The position numbers were made by a program, and so were the translations under genes. Source: Daucus carota subsp. sativus (lineage: Eukaryota; Streptophyta; Magnoliopsida; Apiales; Apiaceae). Taken from it: DNA of 64,000 nucleotides. The notes beneath the pieces were generated by a model. The model ran no database searches. It was not told the origin of the DNA and saw only the letters and a list, made by a program, of their open reading frames with translations. The first letter of the stretch is position 1; each line of letters starts with the position of its first letter. Of the stretch, positions 47,766 to 60,369 are shown piece after piece. Location of the stretch: the NCBI RefSeq assembly GCF_001625215.2, contig NC_030383.2, forward strand, positions 47,612,380 to 47,676,379, given 5' to 3'.

Positions 47766-49180
47766 GTTTGTTGTTGATTATGACTTTTTTAAATTGTTTC
47801 TGATATGGGTTGTTTGATTTTTGTGGATTGGATTTTTTTGGGACTGGATTAGGTTGAAAGAGGGGACTTTAGGGGTTGGTGTGATTGTTATTATTGTATG
47901 TTATGTGCTATTTAAATCTGTAATGTAGTTGAATCGACTGTCTTAAAGGAATGAGTTTTCCAGTTCGAATCTACGGGGACAATGTGTTTAGTACATTTGT
48001 TTATCGAGGTTTAACTGTATATATTTATTGAATAAGATTGTTTATGTTTTGGGGGGGGGGGGGGGCAGTGAGGATTGGAAGGGGAGGGTTAGAGTAGGGT
48101 GTGAAGGGATCGTTAATTCTTAATTGTCGTGGTTTTAAATTATAGATGTAGACTGTAGAAATGTTTTGAATCAGATCTCAAGGATATCACGCTTAATAAC
48201 TTGCTCTGTGTTGTTTTTAGTAAAATCTCTTTGGAGAAGAGATCTTGAATGGTACTTTTTAGTCCCCTGAGAGAGAAAACATGGTAGTGGGACAATAACA
48301 GATCGTGCAACTGAAACTGGATACTAGAAAGCCACTGAATTAAGACACTTATCTTCTACAAGGCCCTGCACCTAAAGGTGAAGGGACAGACTGGGTTAAG
48401 ATTATCAATATCACAACCTCTTAAGTGTTCTATTCCATGCTCATGCGTGGAAGACTCTGGCATCTGATCCGGACTTGGAGAAAAAAACGTGACACCTAAT
48501 GAACAATTATAGATGTTTTTGCAGTGTTGGTCTTCTGTGACACGCAAGATGTGCACTGGCTTTTTGAGGCATCATCTTAGATATATCAACTATTTGTCTA
48601 TTAACAGTTTGATAAATTGTCTTTATAGATTTTCCGATTCATGTCGGCTCTTATATAATACTCTAACATAGAGTTTGGTGAGCCAAAAAAATGGGTGTGA
48701 AAATACAGTCTCGCCCTTCACTTAGATGGACTAATTACTTCTTCGTCCCTCCCTTATAAACTGTGAGTCTCTATGTGCCTCTTCGCTTTTCCGTTTATTG
48801 CCCGGGGAATTCCTGTGGCCTCAGTTGGCCTTCTACACCTCCGTCTCCCTTTTCCTCTGTCTGTTCGTTGCGTACAGCCAAGGCTTGCAATCCATAACTG
48901 AAGTGGTTTCTTGACTGCAGTTGCTCTTTCCGCAGGCCCACCGGGGTGTGCATTGCTGTTGGGGATCATGGAGAGATGTTGTCCTAGGTGACCTATTGAT
49001 GAGGTTTGTTTTCCCAGATATTTTTATTGTGGCATTCTTATATATTTCATTTAGAGGGGGTTATTCGTGTAGATAGAATTATTTTTTCTTTCCGCTGCGA
49101 AATCTATGCTGGTCCAGTGGACCCAAGGTTTAGCCCGTTACCTGTCCTACGTAAAGTTTCATCAGCACATCAACTTGCCT

Positions 49181-52100
49181 TGTGACGGCCCGAGAATCCG
49201 GGGGTCTGGATTCTGACGTCACCACACAAAAACCATTTTTAAAACACCTTAAAAAAAAACCTGCAATATATTTTTTTTTTTATAAAGATAATGAAAATCC
49301 AAAAGAATTTTAAAACTTGAAATTCAAAACTTGAAAGCCATCATAAAATATTTGAAAGAGCACATTTCAACCCCCTAAAACAACAGGATCGCATCCAGGT
49401 TACAGTATTGAAATTAGAATCCACCACTAATATTACACAGCATTTCTTACCAAATCAGATCATCTTCGATAAGAGGAATCACTGTCAACTATTCCAGCTA
49501 TGACTTACACTTGAAACCCTATAGCACAGCTCTAGCTTGCACCAACCTCATCAACTTTCCTGAACACTCCTCAACCACTGGATCCTCAACTCTGTCTCCT
49601 CGCCTAGCATTAGCCTTATCCACAATCTCAATCAATCATCTCAACTTTAAGCCTTTCTGAAATGGTTAGAAAGGAATAGCAAGGGTGAGCAACAATGCTC
49701 AGCAAGTAATAATAAACAATGATAGTTCTGAAATGATATAACAAAAGTTCACGAGTTCAAGATATAAGAGGATTCAACCTGATTTCATGAGTTCATGGTA
49801 TTGTATAGAATGATTTACAATACCTTGCAGCATTTAAACTGAGAAATTCAATCTTTCCAAAGAATTATTGAATTGGACTATCACATTTTAATTAAAACCA
49901 AGGTTAGGCAGCTGATCAGTTCCGCACTAACCCCGAGCAGGCCCCGCCATGCTCTATCACTGGATCCAAGGCACTCATTGGCCTAACATGACCACGAATC
50001 TGGTCCACAGGTTTATATAAAAACAATAATCCAATTCTCTAATTCAATTCAAGAAGCCAATGTAAATTAACAGAACATCATCATAAATATCATCAACAAC
50101 AGAATAATTCCAATTCAAACTTTGATAATAATCTATTCATAAATCATGATCCATCATTTCATAAATCACAGTTCAGGAAATCCTCAACTATTCAGTATCC
50201 TCCATTATCGGCTAAGCAACTGAATTTAGCCTGCTAAACCAGCATGACAATGGCGGGTTGAATAATCAAGAAGATCCCAATTCATTCAAAGCTCTAACTA
50301 TCACTGAGCAACACATGCTTCAATGACAATCTGAACTTCGAATTAATTTGTAAAACGGAAATTCTTTAGAAACTTGAAGATTAGAAAGAATGGGTCAGAA
50401 TACTCGCACTTTCGAACATTGAAAAGAAAGGTATGAATACTTGAAACATATACCAAAGGAATGGATCAGAATATTTGCAATATATCCAAGAGAAAGGTTT
50501 AGGATACTTGCCTTAAATCTGACTCCAGTTTCATAGCTCAACCTCATCTTTCAACTTTCACAATCTATGCATGTCGTAATCTCTAGACCATCTCTAGCTA
50601 TACTCTATTCGCCACTTCGCTTCGCTTACTCAATCATCCCTTATTCGCTTTGCAATACCATTCCGACTTTCTGACGTCTTCGAGCGTACACGTCTCGTCC
50701 AAATCCTTTACGAGAATAAGATAATGCTATAGTCACTAAGCAATATATCGCATATACATATCACGTATATCGATACCCACTTATATACCCCTTTAAACCT
50801 ATCACATACCACGTAACACATAAGCATGCTTTGACTCTTACATATAGTCAATCATATTCCACATAACATATCACCAATCAATTATCATATGAATCCTATC
50901 GAAAATCCGACATCGTCTCGTCTATTTATTAGACTATCCACCTGTTATCCTATCTCAATCAACAATCAACCAACAAGATCCAATCACTATAATCCATATA
51001 TTCTTATCCAATATCAATCAACTCACGACACTATGTCATCCAAATCATTTATCACACGCATATACTATCATGAATAAACATGTATATCACGTAGTCATTA
51101 GTTAATAGCAACCAAATAACATATAATCACATTTTGCACATTTAACAAAAATTATTCAGATTCTCGACTCCATCATAATATTATGTCATATCAAACTAGA
51201 CTTTATAAGCTTCTGTCTCTCTTTCGTTTCACTTGATTCCGACTTACGGATCAAAAGTTATGATCAAAACCGTTTTCTAACTCCTCTATCGGCACATAAC
51301 ACATCAAACAGATAGCAGACAACACATTACACATAAGGTTTCCCACCCCAATTGATATCAAATCAACTCTTGGATTAAAAATGATTTTTCGGGAATTTTC
51401 TGGAATTTTTAAACATTTTTCGGAATTAAAACGGATAAAAGAATCACTTTTCGGATAAATAATCAAGTCCCGAATACTTGAAATTGGACTTGAAATCATT
51501 CATAAACAATTATCGAGCCTTGAAAATAATTTGGAAAAATATTTTAAAGCTCGAAACTATTTTTTGGAATTTTTAAATCAAAAAGGATTAACTAAATCCA
51601 ATTAATTAATCAATTAAAATCAATTAATAATTAATTAAAATAATTAATCAATTAATATTTAAATTAATTGACCAATTAAATAATTAATTACTAATTAAAA
51701 TTAATTAACAAACTAATTTAGATTTATTTTTGAATAAAGAAATAATTAAAAAGCATTTTATTGAAATTAAAATAATTAAATAAAACAATTTTTGAAAATT
51801 AAAATCAAAGGTTTAAAGTGTAAACTTTTGAAAGTTTTGTCCAGGTTTTAAAGTGCAATTTTTCAAAGTTACAGGGGGTAATTCACAAGTTTCAAAACCT
51901 GAGTACAAAAACTTCATCATCTTCAAAACTTCGGTAACCAAACAGCAATAAGCCGCCGGCCACCACACTAACTCGCCGGAAATTCGTTTCCAGGCGTCCT
52001 CCACTCACCATCTACTCCAGATCAGTAGTACACACACCCATAAATCAATCCCCCATCTTTAATTAGGCAGAAGTCGCGCGAATTCGCCGGAAAATCCGGC

Positions 52101-53620
52101 CGAAGTCGGCGACTTCCCGCCGCCGATGGCGGCGATTCGAGCCACCTCCGCTCAAACCAAGCACACCAGCATACTCCCCTTTCTCTCCTCTTTCTATTCA
52201 TATATACCACTACTGCCCAGATTTAGCGGAACCCATTTTCCGGCCAAAATTCAAACTTTTCCGGCAACAAGCTCAAGAACACCAAGAACACAGTTTCAAT
52301 AATCAAACTGACTTTTCTACATGTTATTGAACTCCGTTTTTGACATATAATATACCAAAACGACGAGAAAAACATGCTCTACATCATAGAATCATCAAAT
52401 CACATAAACGGAATCGTTTGCAAAAATTCATCATTTAAATCATATAAACTAGAATTTTAGAAAAATAATCTAAAATCACCTGTTGAATCTGCATATAAAC
52501 GGATGATTAAGCTTGATTCTACGCGTCGATAGCTTCGTTTTGACTATTTATACGCCTCCATCGGATTCCAATAACACCTTCAAATCTTCGTTTGATTATG
52601 AAGAACACGAAGAACACCGCTCGGTTTCTCTCGATATTCGTGCAGAGAAACTGTTGAAATGATTTCTACGGTGAAAATAAGTTACAGGAAAGTCTATTTA
52701 TATTTACAAATAATTGGTACCCCTTTGGATCGTTTATGACATGAAAATACGTATTTAATAGCTTTATATTAATAAAGCGGGGTCCAATCGGTACCGGTTT
52801 TCGAGATAATCATCAAAACGGGGCTTTTTAACTCAATTATTGGTCTGCGGGTCCCATTGCAATTATTACAAGATAAGGATGAATATAATAATCAAAATAT
52901 CTCGTTTCACGCTTATCGAGACAAACTGGATAATTATCAACAATTAAAATACCCGAAAAACTCCGCCGGACCGACTCCGGGGAAAACCGTACTCCGGATC
53001 GAAAAAGTCAAAACACGAAAAATGTCCGGAATATTCAAATTAGGCTAAAGGTAAGTTTTCTCGAAACTTCCGGGAAGAAAAATCGCTACACCGTTACGAG
53101 TGGACGGTTTTACGGAAGTCACATAATTAATAAATAAATATAAATATACACAATTAAATCCGTAAATCGATTATAAAATCATCTAACATTCCATAAATCG
53201 ATATGAAAATATCCAAATAAACTATATTTTCTCCTGAACATATAGAAATTGAAATCTCTCAAATACGAACACATATGAGCAGTTAACGCAATAAACCAGA
53301 TAATATAAAATTCACAAAAATTCATATATTAATCATATAATACTCATAATTAACCATAACTAATTAACTAACAAATCCACCAATACCACTTACTCACATC
53401 ACACATATATGCACATAATAATCATCTATAATTTTCGAAACAATATATGAAAATCAGTTTTAAAAATACAATTATTTATCAATAACACAATAACCCAGGG
53501 TTTAATATAAACCTTTGAAAACTCATTAAACTGGAATAAAATATTAAATCTTATTCCTTTCTTTTTAAGAAAATCATTTATAATATTAATAAAAATATTT
53601 TTAAAATCCGGGTTATTACA
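49181..53620 (-). mobile_element. Solo LTR of a Ty3/gypsy element, 4.44 kb
   Basis: Flanked by the exact 5-bp duplication TGCCT (49176-49180 and 53621-53625); copy A has one TGCCT and no insert, which proves the insertion. On the minus strand it begins TGTAATAACCCGGATTTT and ends GGGCCGTCACA, typical gypsy TG...CA termini. No gag-pol, primer site or second terminal repeat is present inside. A TATA-like TATAAATAGA on the minus strand near 52693-52702 could be the LTR promoter. It could alternatively be a large non-autonomous element, but I found no internal repeat of its ends. Confidence 0.75.
52693..52702 (-). promoter_or_regulatory. Possible LTR TATA box
   Basis: The minus strand reads TATAAATAGA about 920 bp inside the LTR from its 5' end. 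It would define the U3/R border if the LTR is transcriptionally competent. Confidence 0.4.
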
Positions 53621-54319
53621 TGCCTTCTGCTAACGCTTGGAAATAGTATTTCCGCCTGTCCTCGATGTAGCTACCACTGAAAAGAAAAATTGAGTTACTG
53701 GGTTGATAGTGTACACAATCACTGTGGTAAGTTGATTTGTGTTGCTACCTCAAGTGCCATTCTGGTCTGGCCTAAGAAGGAGTCATGAATAATTGTGGCT
53801 GCTCATATATGTTTTCCAGTTTCTGTTACAGTACGGAAGCTGGGTTTTCCTAACTTAATATGGTATGTTTCAGCACTCGGGGGGCTGTTGAGAAACCATG
53901 CTGGAGAGTATGCTACTGGAGTACATGCTGCAGAGGCAACATAAAATGTGCTTGAACTAAGGTTGGTCCGATGCTTATAAAATCCTTGTATTAAGACCTG
54001 TGAAGGCAAAGACTTAAATGGAAAATGTCTGTTCAACTTTACTAATTTAATTACTGCACTTAGTTGTTCATGGAACAATAGATGTTGAGAGGATTTCATC
54101 ATTATCCAAACCACATCAGACATTAGTATGTGGTAATATATGCAGGCATGTAAGACTGTTTTGCGTCATGCTTCAAATTGGGCTGAAGGCAGGATATTTC
54201 AATAAACAAAGGCATATACAAAACTATTCACAACGCAAGATATTGCTGCACTTGCAATGGCTTATTGTCAGATTTTCTAACATTAATAATTTAACAACGC
54301 TTCCACAATTGGATTGCAG

Positions 54320-57300
54320 AAAGAACACCTCCACTTATTCTTGGAATATTCAGTGTTGGTAGTTCGGTTGGCAATACAACCAGTGGTAGTTATAGTATTT
54401 ATTAATAATATTGATATCAATATAAAATTAGTATTAATATTATGATTATTACCTTATCAAAGCCAGCCCCAGAAAGAGAAATATTCATAACACTCCTCAA
54501 ATTAAGTTGGCAGAGAACAATCCCAATTTGCCAATTTATTCCTGGAAAAATAAACATTGTTAATTAGGCTAGTAATATGGGTGGGCAGGCCAGTGACACA
54601 AAGTTTATAATATGATCTGCTTTGCACCTTTTAGTAGCAGTTGAAACTTCAATCTCCACCAGATATGGGGGTGATAAAAGGCAACAAACCATCATGCCGC
54701 ATAACTTCTTCTAAAACTAAGTACATCCTCATACTTAATTGAGTTCAAAGTTGAGAGTGTATTGATTTTCTTGGTATAAAAAATGGGGACAAAACTCATC
54801 TTTTTGGAAGAGATTATGCTTTCAGAGTGCTGATCATGCATCATCCTTCCACTACTATGCAGCATCATCTCTAAAAATAGGGAGTTTCATTGACTCGTCT
54901 TTTTGGAAGAGGTTGTGCTTTGACAGTACTGATCATGCATCATCCCTCCACTGCTATGCGGCATCATCTCTAAAAATAGGGAGTCTCATATAAAAGAGAA
55001 GCCACCCTGATTATGCTGCTTTATGCCTCTAAGTGGAAACGGTCAAACATAATTGATCACACTTTTATGTAAAGGTGTTTGCTCTGCTGCACCCTGGCTG
55101 GATCAAACGGCTATGCTTGGTTCAAGCGATTTGTCAGTCGCAATCCAGAGTAGGTGTATGATTGCTTAGCACATAAAAGAAAGTGCGGCCATCGCTCAGC
55201 ACCTGTTATGCGAGTGACAAGACCCATTATTTTTGTGGTGCATGTCTGTCCATATTAGTAAGTATTCAGTCAGGCTGATTAACAATTTGTTTGCACATCG
55301 AGGGAGGGGTACTGTTTCAGGATTAAACATGTATAGATATGTATGGAGGCTAGATGTGAACGCGTGAAACACAATGTTGCTTGTGGGTTCATTGTTATCT
55401 TACTTTAGTAATATTCTTTCTATGTTTTTTACTCTGTCACTGATTCACAACTAATGAATTTACTTTTAGTCATTTATTTGAAATATTAATGGGTAGTGAT
55501 ATATATTTTCAAAGTGAAAGTTATTTATATGTCATGGCTACCTTGCACTTAACTTTCTATCTTGATTTGTTTTATGCATCTCACGAAGGCTTATATATGT
55601 ACAATGTTATCAAAGTTTCTTTTACAAGCCTTAATAGAACTTCTGATTGCAATTCTTCAGGGCTTTTTATGTGGAAAGTTCTCAAAAAGGAGAAAGAGGA
55701 AAGGAGAGCCAAAGCTGGCAGTAGTAACAAGCATACTAGCACTGGCAATGGTAAGCTGCTTTTTTCATAATAATATTCTTATAGCGCCACGATTAGGGGG
55801 TCATGGATTTTCATATTTGGGACACTGTTATCACAAGCAAGAAGTAGTTTCCCCTCTGTGTATTACCGCACACCTGGCCTTATGATTTCCAAACCTATAG
55901 TCTCCATATATGATCCAAAAATATATATATTTTTTATTTAGCTTCTTTAACTACATTCTTGGAAAAATGTAATTTATTTTTTTTGTTTTAAATCCAAAAA
56001 TAAAGCACAATTGAGAATTGGGATGGCACATTAGTGTGAGACTTATGTTTTTTGCATGGTTAGGAGACATAAACTTTATAATAGATGGAATAAAGTTGGA
56101 ATAATATAACAATGTATCTGCAAAAGTCAATAGTTGTTCTTATCAGCAAATACGAGCATGTTTCTGCAAGCGAGGGATGGACTACATAATATTTGCATCT
56201 AAAATAAATTTACATTGTGGTTTGTACATGATTTTGTCATATTTCTGTAGGTAAAGTTGATGGTCCAGACCTGAAAAGTTTTATCCAACAATTTCCTGTT
56301 ACTTCAGAAGGTAAATTTCCTACTTTCAGCATCACTAATGTATAGCTTCTGGGAATTGTCTACAATTTTGTGTGTTTAGATCAGCACATTGCTACATCAG
56401 ATTTTTTTATCTACTTCCAAAACAAAGTCCTGCATAAAGTTCTCAATTTGCTGTCAGCGAGAAACTAAGATATTGTATGATAAATGGGTTAATTGAATAC
56501 ATCAGTAATTTAATTTATTGCTTCAAATTCTACATATTTTAAATCAAAAAACCCAAGGTGCCATCTGGAATTGAAAGAAGAGATGGAGTTGGATGAAGCC
56601 AGTGGCGGTGCCACATTAGGGCACCTGGGGGCTCGTGCCCCTCCAACTTTCAAAAAAACAACTATATTTTTGTGGATCCCACATGTATTATTAACAGGTG
56701 CCCCCAGCTGAACTATGTGATCAGGGTTATGGTGTCCCTTTATACATTTCATCCTGGCTCCGCCAATGGATGAAGCACACAAGTTAGAAAATAATTTTAT
56801 TTATGGGCGTATTCATTTGATAAAATAATTGCCGGTGAATCATTATTATGAGGCCTATTTTTTTTATCAGTTACCTTTTTGTATGATTTTAGTTTGAGCT
56901 AAATAATGCTTTTGTAGAATGCACTTACAATATAGTATTTTGGGCAACCTTAAGCCGTGAAGAGAAGGAGCTGGCTTTGTATCCAATTGTAATGCATTGG
57001 CATTGAGTTCTGGAGTACAAATAAATTTTAAAGCTTAAGTTGATGTTATATTAATATAATTATTTTTACATTTCATATTTTATTATACTAAGATATTGCC
57101 TTTAAGCTAACTTATACTCTTTATATATAAATCAGTTGGGTGCCTCATGGTTGCTGTAGTTGGTGCATAACAGGCTTGTAATACAATATAAATATTCTTT
57201 GTGAGGAATTCATCAAAAAATACAACAAAGCTGAAGAGTAAATCAATATATTGTAGTTACAACTCGAGTTATGTGTTATGATTAGTAAAGAAATAATCTG

Positions 57301-57654
57301 ATATAGTTATCGTGTTTCTCAAGAAATTAGGTAAGTTATCTTGTCAAAAAGAATATGCACACGTAATTTTACACCATATAATATTATATTACAGAAATAA
57401 AAAAAAAACTTTTTCCTCAATGTAATTTCAGCAATTTCGGTATTTTAGCCCAAAAACATAATGAGGCTGTGATTGTTTCATGAAGTTGCAAATGCATGAA
57501 GGTTGGGTTTCTAACCATGCTAATTTGAGTTAGTGTAGCTCGAAAGATATTAATATGTATTGATATAGATGCTCTGTAATGTCCTTTTGTATCTACAGGA
57601 GGGGAGACACCTTCAGTTGCTGGAATTATAAATCCTGGTGCTGAGGGATTTTAG
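54320..57654 (+). CDS. Unrecognised gene, 3' exons, copy B with terminal exon
   Basis: Exons 54320-54385, 55661-55750 and 56251-56310 duplicate those of copy A. A fourth exon, 57599-57654, follows a CTACAG acceptor and continues in the same phase (GETPSVAGIINPGAEGF, then TAG). Four phase-1 junctions in a row are unlikely by chance. The C-terminal product has a Gly/Ser hydrophobic run, then a Lys/Glu/Arg-rich segment, then an acidic tail. The family is not recognised, and the 5' part was not found in the block. The gene may be a truncated paralogue, so function is unknown. Confidence 0.45.
56600..56768. mobile_element. Short hAT-type MITE, copy B
   Basis: Same element and same GATGAAGC duplication (56592-56599 and 56769-56776) as at 46811-46979, copied with the block. 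Confidence 0.8.
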
Positions 57655-58149
57655 AAACTTTTTTTTTGGCGAGGAAGAAATTATTGTACCAGTACATTGA
57701 ATGGACGTTCTCCGCTAAGAACATCATTCGTTCTCCGCTAATATTCCTTCGTAGGCATCATCATCAGGAACTGGTTTCCATTTCTATAGATTGACAATTT
57801 TTTATAGATGTTTTGTCTTTGTCATATAATGGATTTTAACATTGTGGCAAATGACAACTAACCACCTAAAGTTCTATCGTGGTCCTTTCAAGATGGTGCA
57901 ATAGTATTTAAATAAGCTTGGAGGGTTTAGAACTTGTGTCAGTCCAGAACTTATGATTAATTCCATATTCACGGATGAACTCCAGACTCCAATTTTTTTA
58001 TACTCTTGTATTTCTTTTTGCCATGTAAAGTTACAAATATTTTTCCTCCTAATGACCATACATATACATATGCATGTTTCTAGATTTTATCAATAGCTAA
58101 TATATCTACACATTATTTTTCAATAATCGATATGTTCAAATCTGCAAGA
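57655..58149. other. Spacer, probable 3' UTR then intergenic
   Basis: Follows the terminal exon. No other gene or boundary was seen until the Helitron-type end. Confidence 0.4.
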
Positions 58150-58236
58150 GTGCAACAATTCAAATATAGACGTGCAACAATTCAAATATAGACGTAGGTA
58201 GAACATGCCCGTGCCTTGCACGGGCTATAAAGCTAG
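58150..58236 (+). mobile_element. Helitron 3' terminus
   Basis: GCCCGTGC (58207-58214), loop CTT, GCACGGGC (58218-58225) form an 8-bp perfect stem. It is followed 7 nt later by CTAG (58233-58236) and a host T. A GC-rich hairpin just before CTRR with insertion next to T is the Helitron 3' signature. A 22-bp perfect tandem repeat (58150-58171 and 58172-58193) lies just upstream. I could not find a TC-type 5' end, so the element's length and cargo are unknown. Confidence 0.65.
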
Positions 58237-58508
58237 TTTCTTTAATATACTACAACTAGAACTGAAAATTTATTATCTAATCGAGATTCAAATATGTTCT
58301 ATAATATAAATCTGGATATTATCTTTAGATTGATTTGTCAATTTTGAAGTTATGGAATAAATGAATAAATTTTAGCTTTATTTTTTATGTCACAAGTGGC
58401 CAACAGTTATTTATTACCTTGATTACAGTCTTACAAATGTGCATATGAGTTGACATCCTGAATCTACTAAAAAGAAAAAGAAAACTGAAAAAAAAAAAAC
58501 TAGTGTAA

Positions 58509-60252
58509 TTAACAAGGTCTCTTTTTTCTGCAACCAAGAGGGCCTGTAAAGAGAGTGAGCGTAGTGACTTCAGTTGCAGGTGCTGGAAGAATCAAATCCA
58601 GTGGATCAATTCCTGCTCTCCAGTCTGGGCATCCTGACTCTACAAAGAAAGCTCCATTCATCATCAAATCTCCTTCTGATCTCCAGTTCCATGTCTCCCA
58701 TCCTGGTTCAAGCCCATTTGTCCTGTGAGTTACTTCTTTGGCTACAGGGTCAAATGGAGCTATGAACCTGTTCCCCTGGCTAATGATGCGCGCACCATGG
58801 CTCCCTCCGATCGCGTACATTAGCCAATGCGTGTAGTCGTTGTTTACTAAATGGATAAATCCCCATCTCACTCTCGGCATTCTTTGTATCAGATTCTTCC
58901 CGAAATGTGTGTAGGCCACTGTTACATGCATCTCTTTGTCCTTCTCGTTAGTATCTTCCGCGCCAAATAACAAAACCTGAATACAATACGATACTGGTAA
59001 GCCCGACGTTTATTTATGTTATAGGAGCATGTTCAAGGATATAACGTGTCATCTAATTGGCATGTTTAGAGCATATGTAAAATTGAAGCACATGTCTTCA
59101 CCCTTTGCAAAAAATTTACATTATCAATATAACTAATGATTATGGCTAACAATTTTACGAATCGTCTTTGGAGATGCTCTAAGGTAGCTACCTTGTCATG
59201 ATGGACGAAATGGCAGTTAGAAATGGTGACACCGTTAGAATTAGCAACAATATCAATAAGACCATCTTTAGCATTGGATGCAGAGACGTGATCAATCCAT
59301 ATATCGGACGAACCGAAGATCGAGATGGCATCACCGTCCGCTGCGGCTCTTAGGCCAATATGATCAATGGAATCCCTGATGCTTCCACCAGAAGTGACAT
59401 GAATATCCGTGATATGAATGTTATGTATTATAATGTTTCGAACAAACTGTATGCTAATACCAGCACCGCCCGAGATTTTGACATTCTTGCCCCGCCCGTC
59501 GATTGTCTTGTCACATTGCATCAACAACTCTTGTTGTAAAGTAATGGTCATGCTCTTGGCGAATATAATCCATAGCGGATGCTTCTGGATCACCGCGTGG
59601 CGTAGAGTTCCTGGTTTAGGCTCCTCAACATTGTCGTCAGATGAGTCGGTGACTTTGTAAATTGGTCCATCTTTTCCACCAGTAGTGTGGCGACCAAACC
59701 CCATTGCACATCCTGCTAGTCTGTACCGGTCTTTTGCCCAATTTGGGTCGCATCTCCAACACCTGTCGATGGGATTGTAGGCCACGCAAGGCCCTCCGTA
59801 TTTCTTGGCTAGTTGTCTTCTTGTACTGTTACGCGGCCTGTTTCATTCAATTAACATCTCAACATAAATGCAAAAACTCATGATATGTTGAAGTGCTTGA
59901 CATAGATAGTGTTAAAGTCGTACTTAGGGGGAGCTGGAGTTACTAAACCACTAGACACCATAACTGGTTTTGGTTCATCATCGTCTGAAGTCGTGGCGTC
60001 ATTATCTGTAGTACAATAGCCTTTAGCAGGACATGGAGCATCAGGTCCATCATCATCTGGCTCACTCTTGTGACCCCCCTTGTGACCCTTGTGACCCCTG
60101 TGAACCTTAGGAGCCTTATCAGGTTCGTGACCTTTATTCTTCCGCGAATGATGGTGTGGTTGACGAGCATTTTGAGCTTGGGCCTGAATTATGAAAAATG
60201 CAGCAATGCTAATTACAAGAATCATCGAGATTGTCTGCCTGCTTCTCCTCAT
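58509..60252 (-). CDS. Secreted pectate lyase (pollen-allergen-like family, PL1)
   Basis: Cleaves de-esterified pectin in the cell wall by beta-elimination. Three exons (59924-60252, 59192-59837, 58509-58976; GT-AG) total 1443 nt, 480 aa. A signal peptide ([17 protein letters not shown]) is followed by an unusual spacer (residues about 33-62), rich in His, Lys and Gly ([12 protein letters not shown]), and an acidic stretch. The enzyme domain starts at [20 protein letters not shown] (about 130). It includes [31 protein letters not shown] and the active-site region RMPRVRWGF (about 357-365) with its conserved Arg residues. The C-terminus ends in a Cys-containing tail ([11 protein letters not shown]). 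WIDHVSAS replaces the commoner WIDHCSLS, so one Cys is lost. The Amb a 1 / Cry j 1 allergens are in this family, but allergenicity here is not shown. Confidence 0.92.
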
Positions 60253-60350
60253 TTCTTAAAATTTAATAAAATGAAATGAATCAAACATTCAGAAGAAACT
60301 ATTAGTATGGTAAGCCTTACTCCTTGCCTCCTACATTCTTGACATTATAA

Positions 60351-60369
60351 TGTGTATATATATAAATAA
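60351..60369 (-). promoter_or_regulatory. Predicted TATA region of the pectate lyase gene
   Basis: The minus strand reads TTATTTATATATATACACA about 100 bp before the ATG at 60252. Confidence 0.45.

Larger units (their letters stand above)
47189..56965. repeat. Segmental direct duplication, copy B (with inserted solo LTR)
   Basis: Same ends as copy A (TGCAACATGGGG to CCGTGAAGAGA). Removing 49181-53620 and one TGCCT leaves about 5332 bp, 14 bp longer than copy A, fully accounted for by the simple-repeat indels. Beyond 56965 the sequence continues into the terminal exon of the unrecognised gene, so copy B has the original right-hand context. Confidence 0.95.

Noticed and set aside
51813-52210. 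Minus-strand frames in the solo LTR as genes
   Set aside because: Short, no domain, and inside an LTR leader region.
42272-57654. One large gene joining the NAC exon to the unrecognised exons
   Set aside because: The stop in the NAC exon, missing NAC core exons and lack of connecting exons make a single functional gene unlikely.
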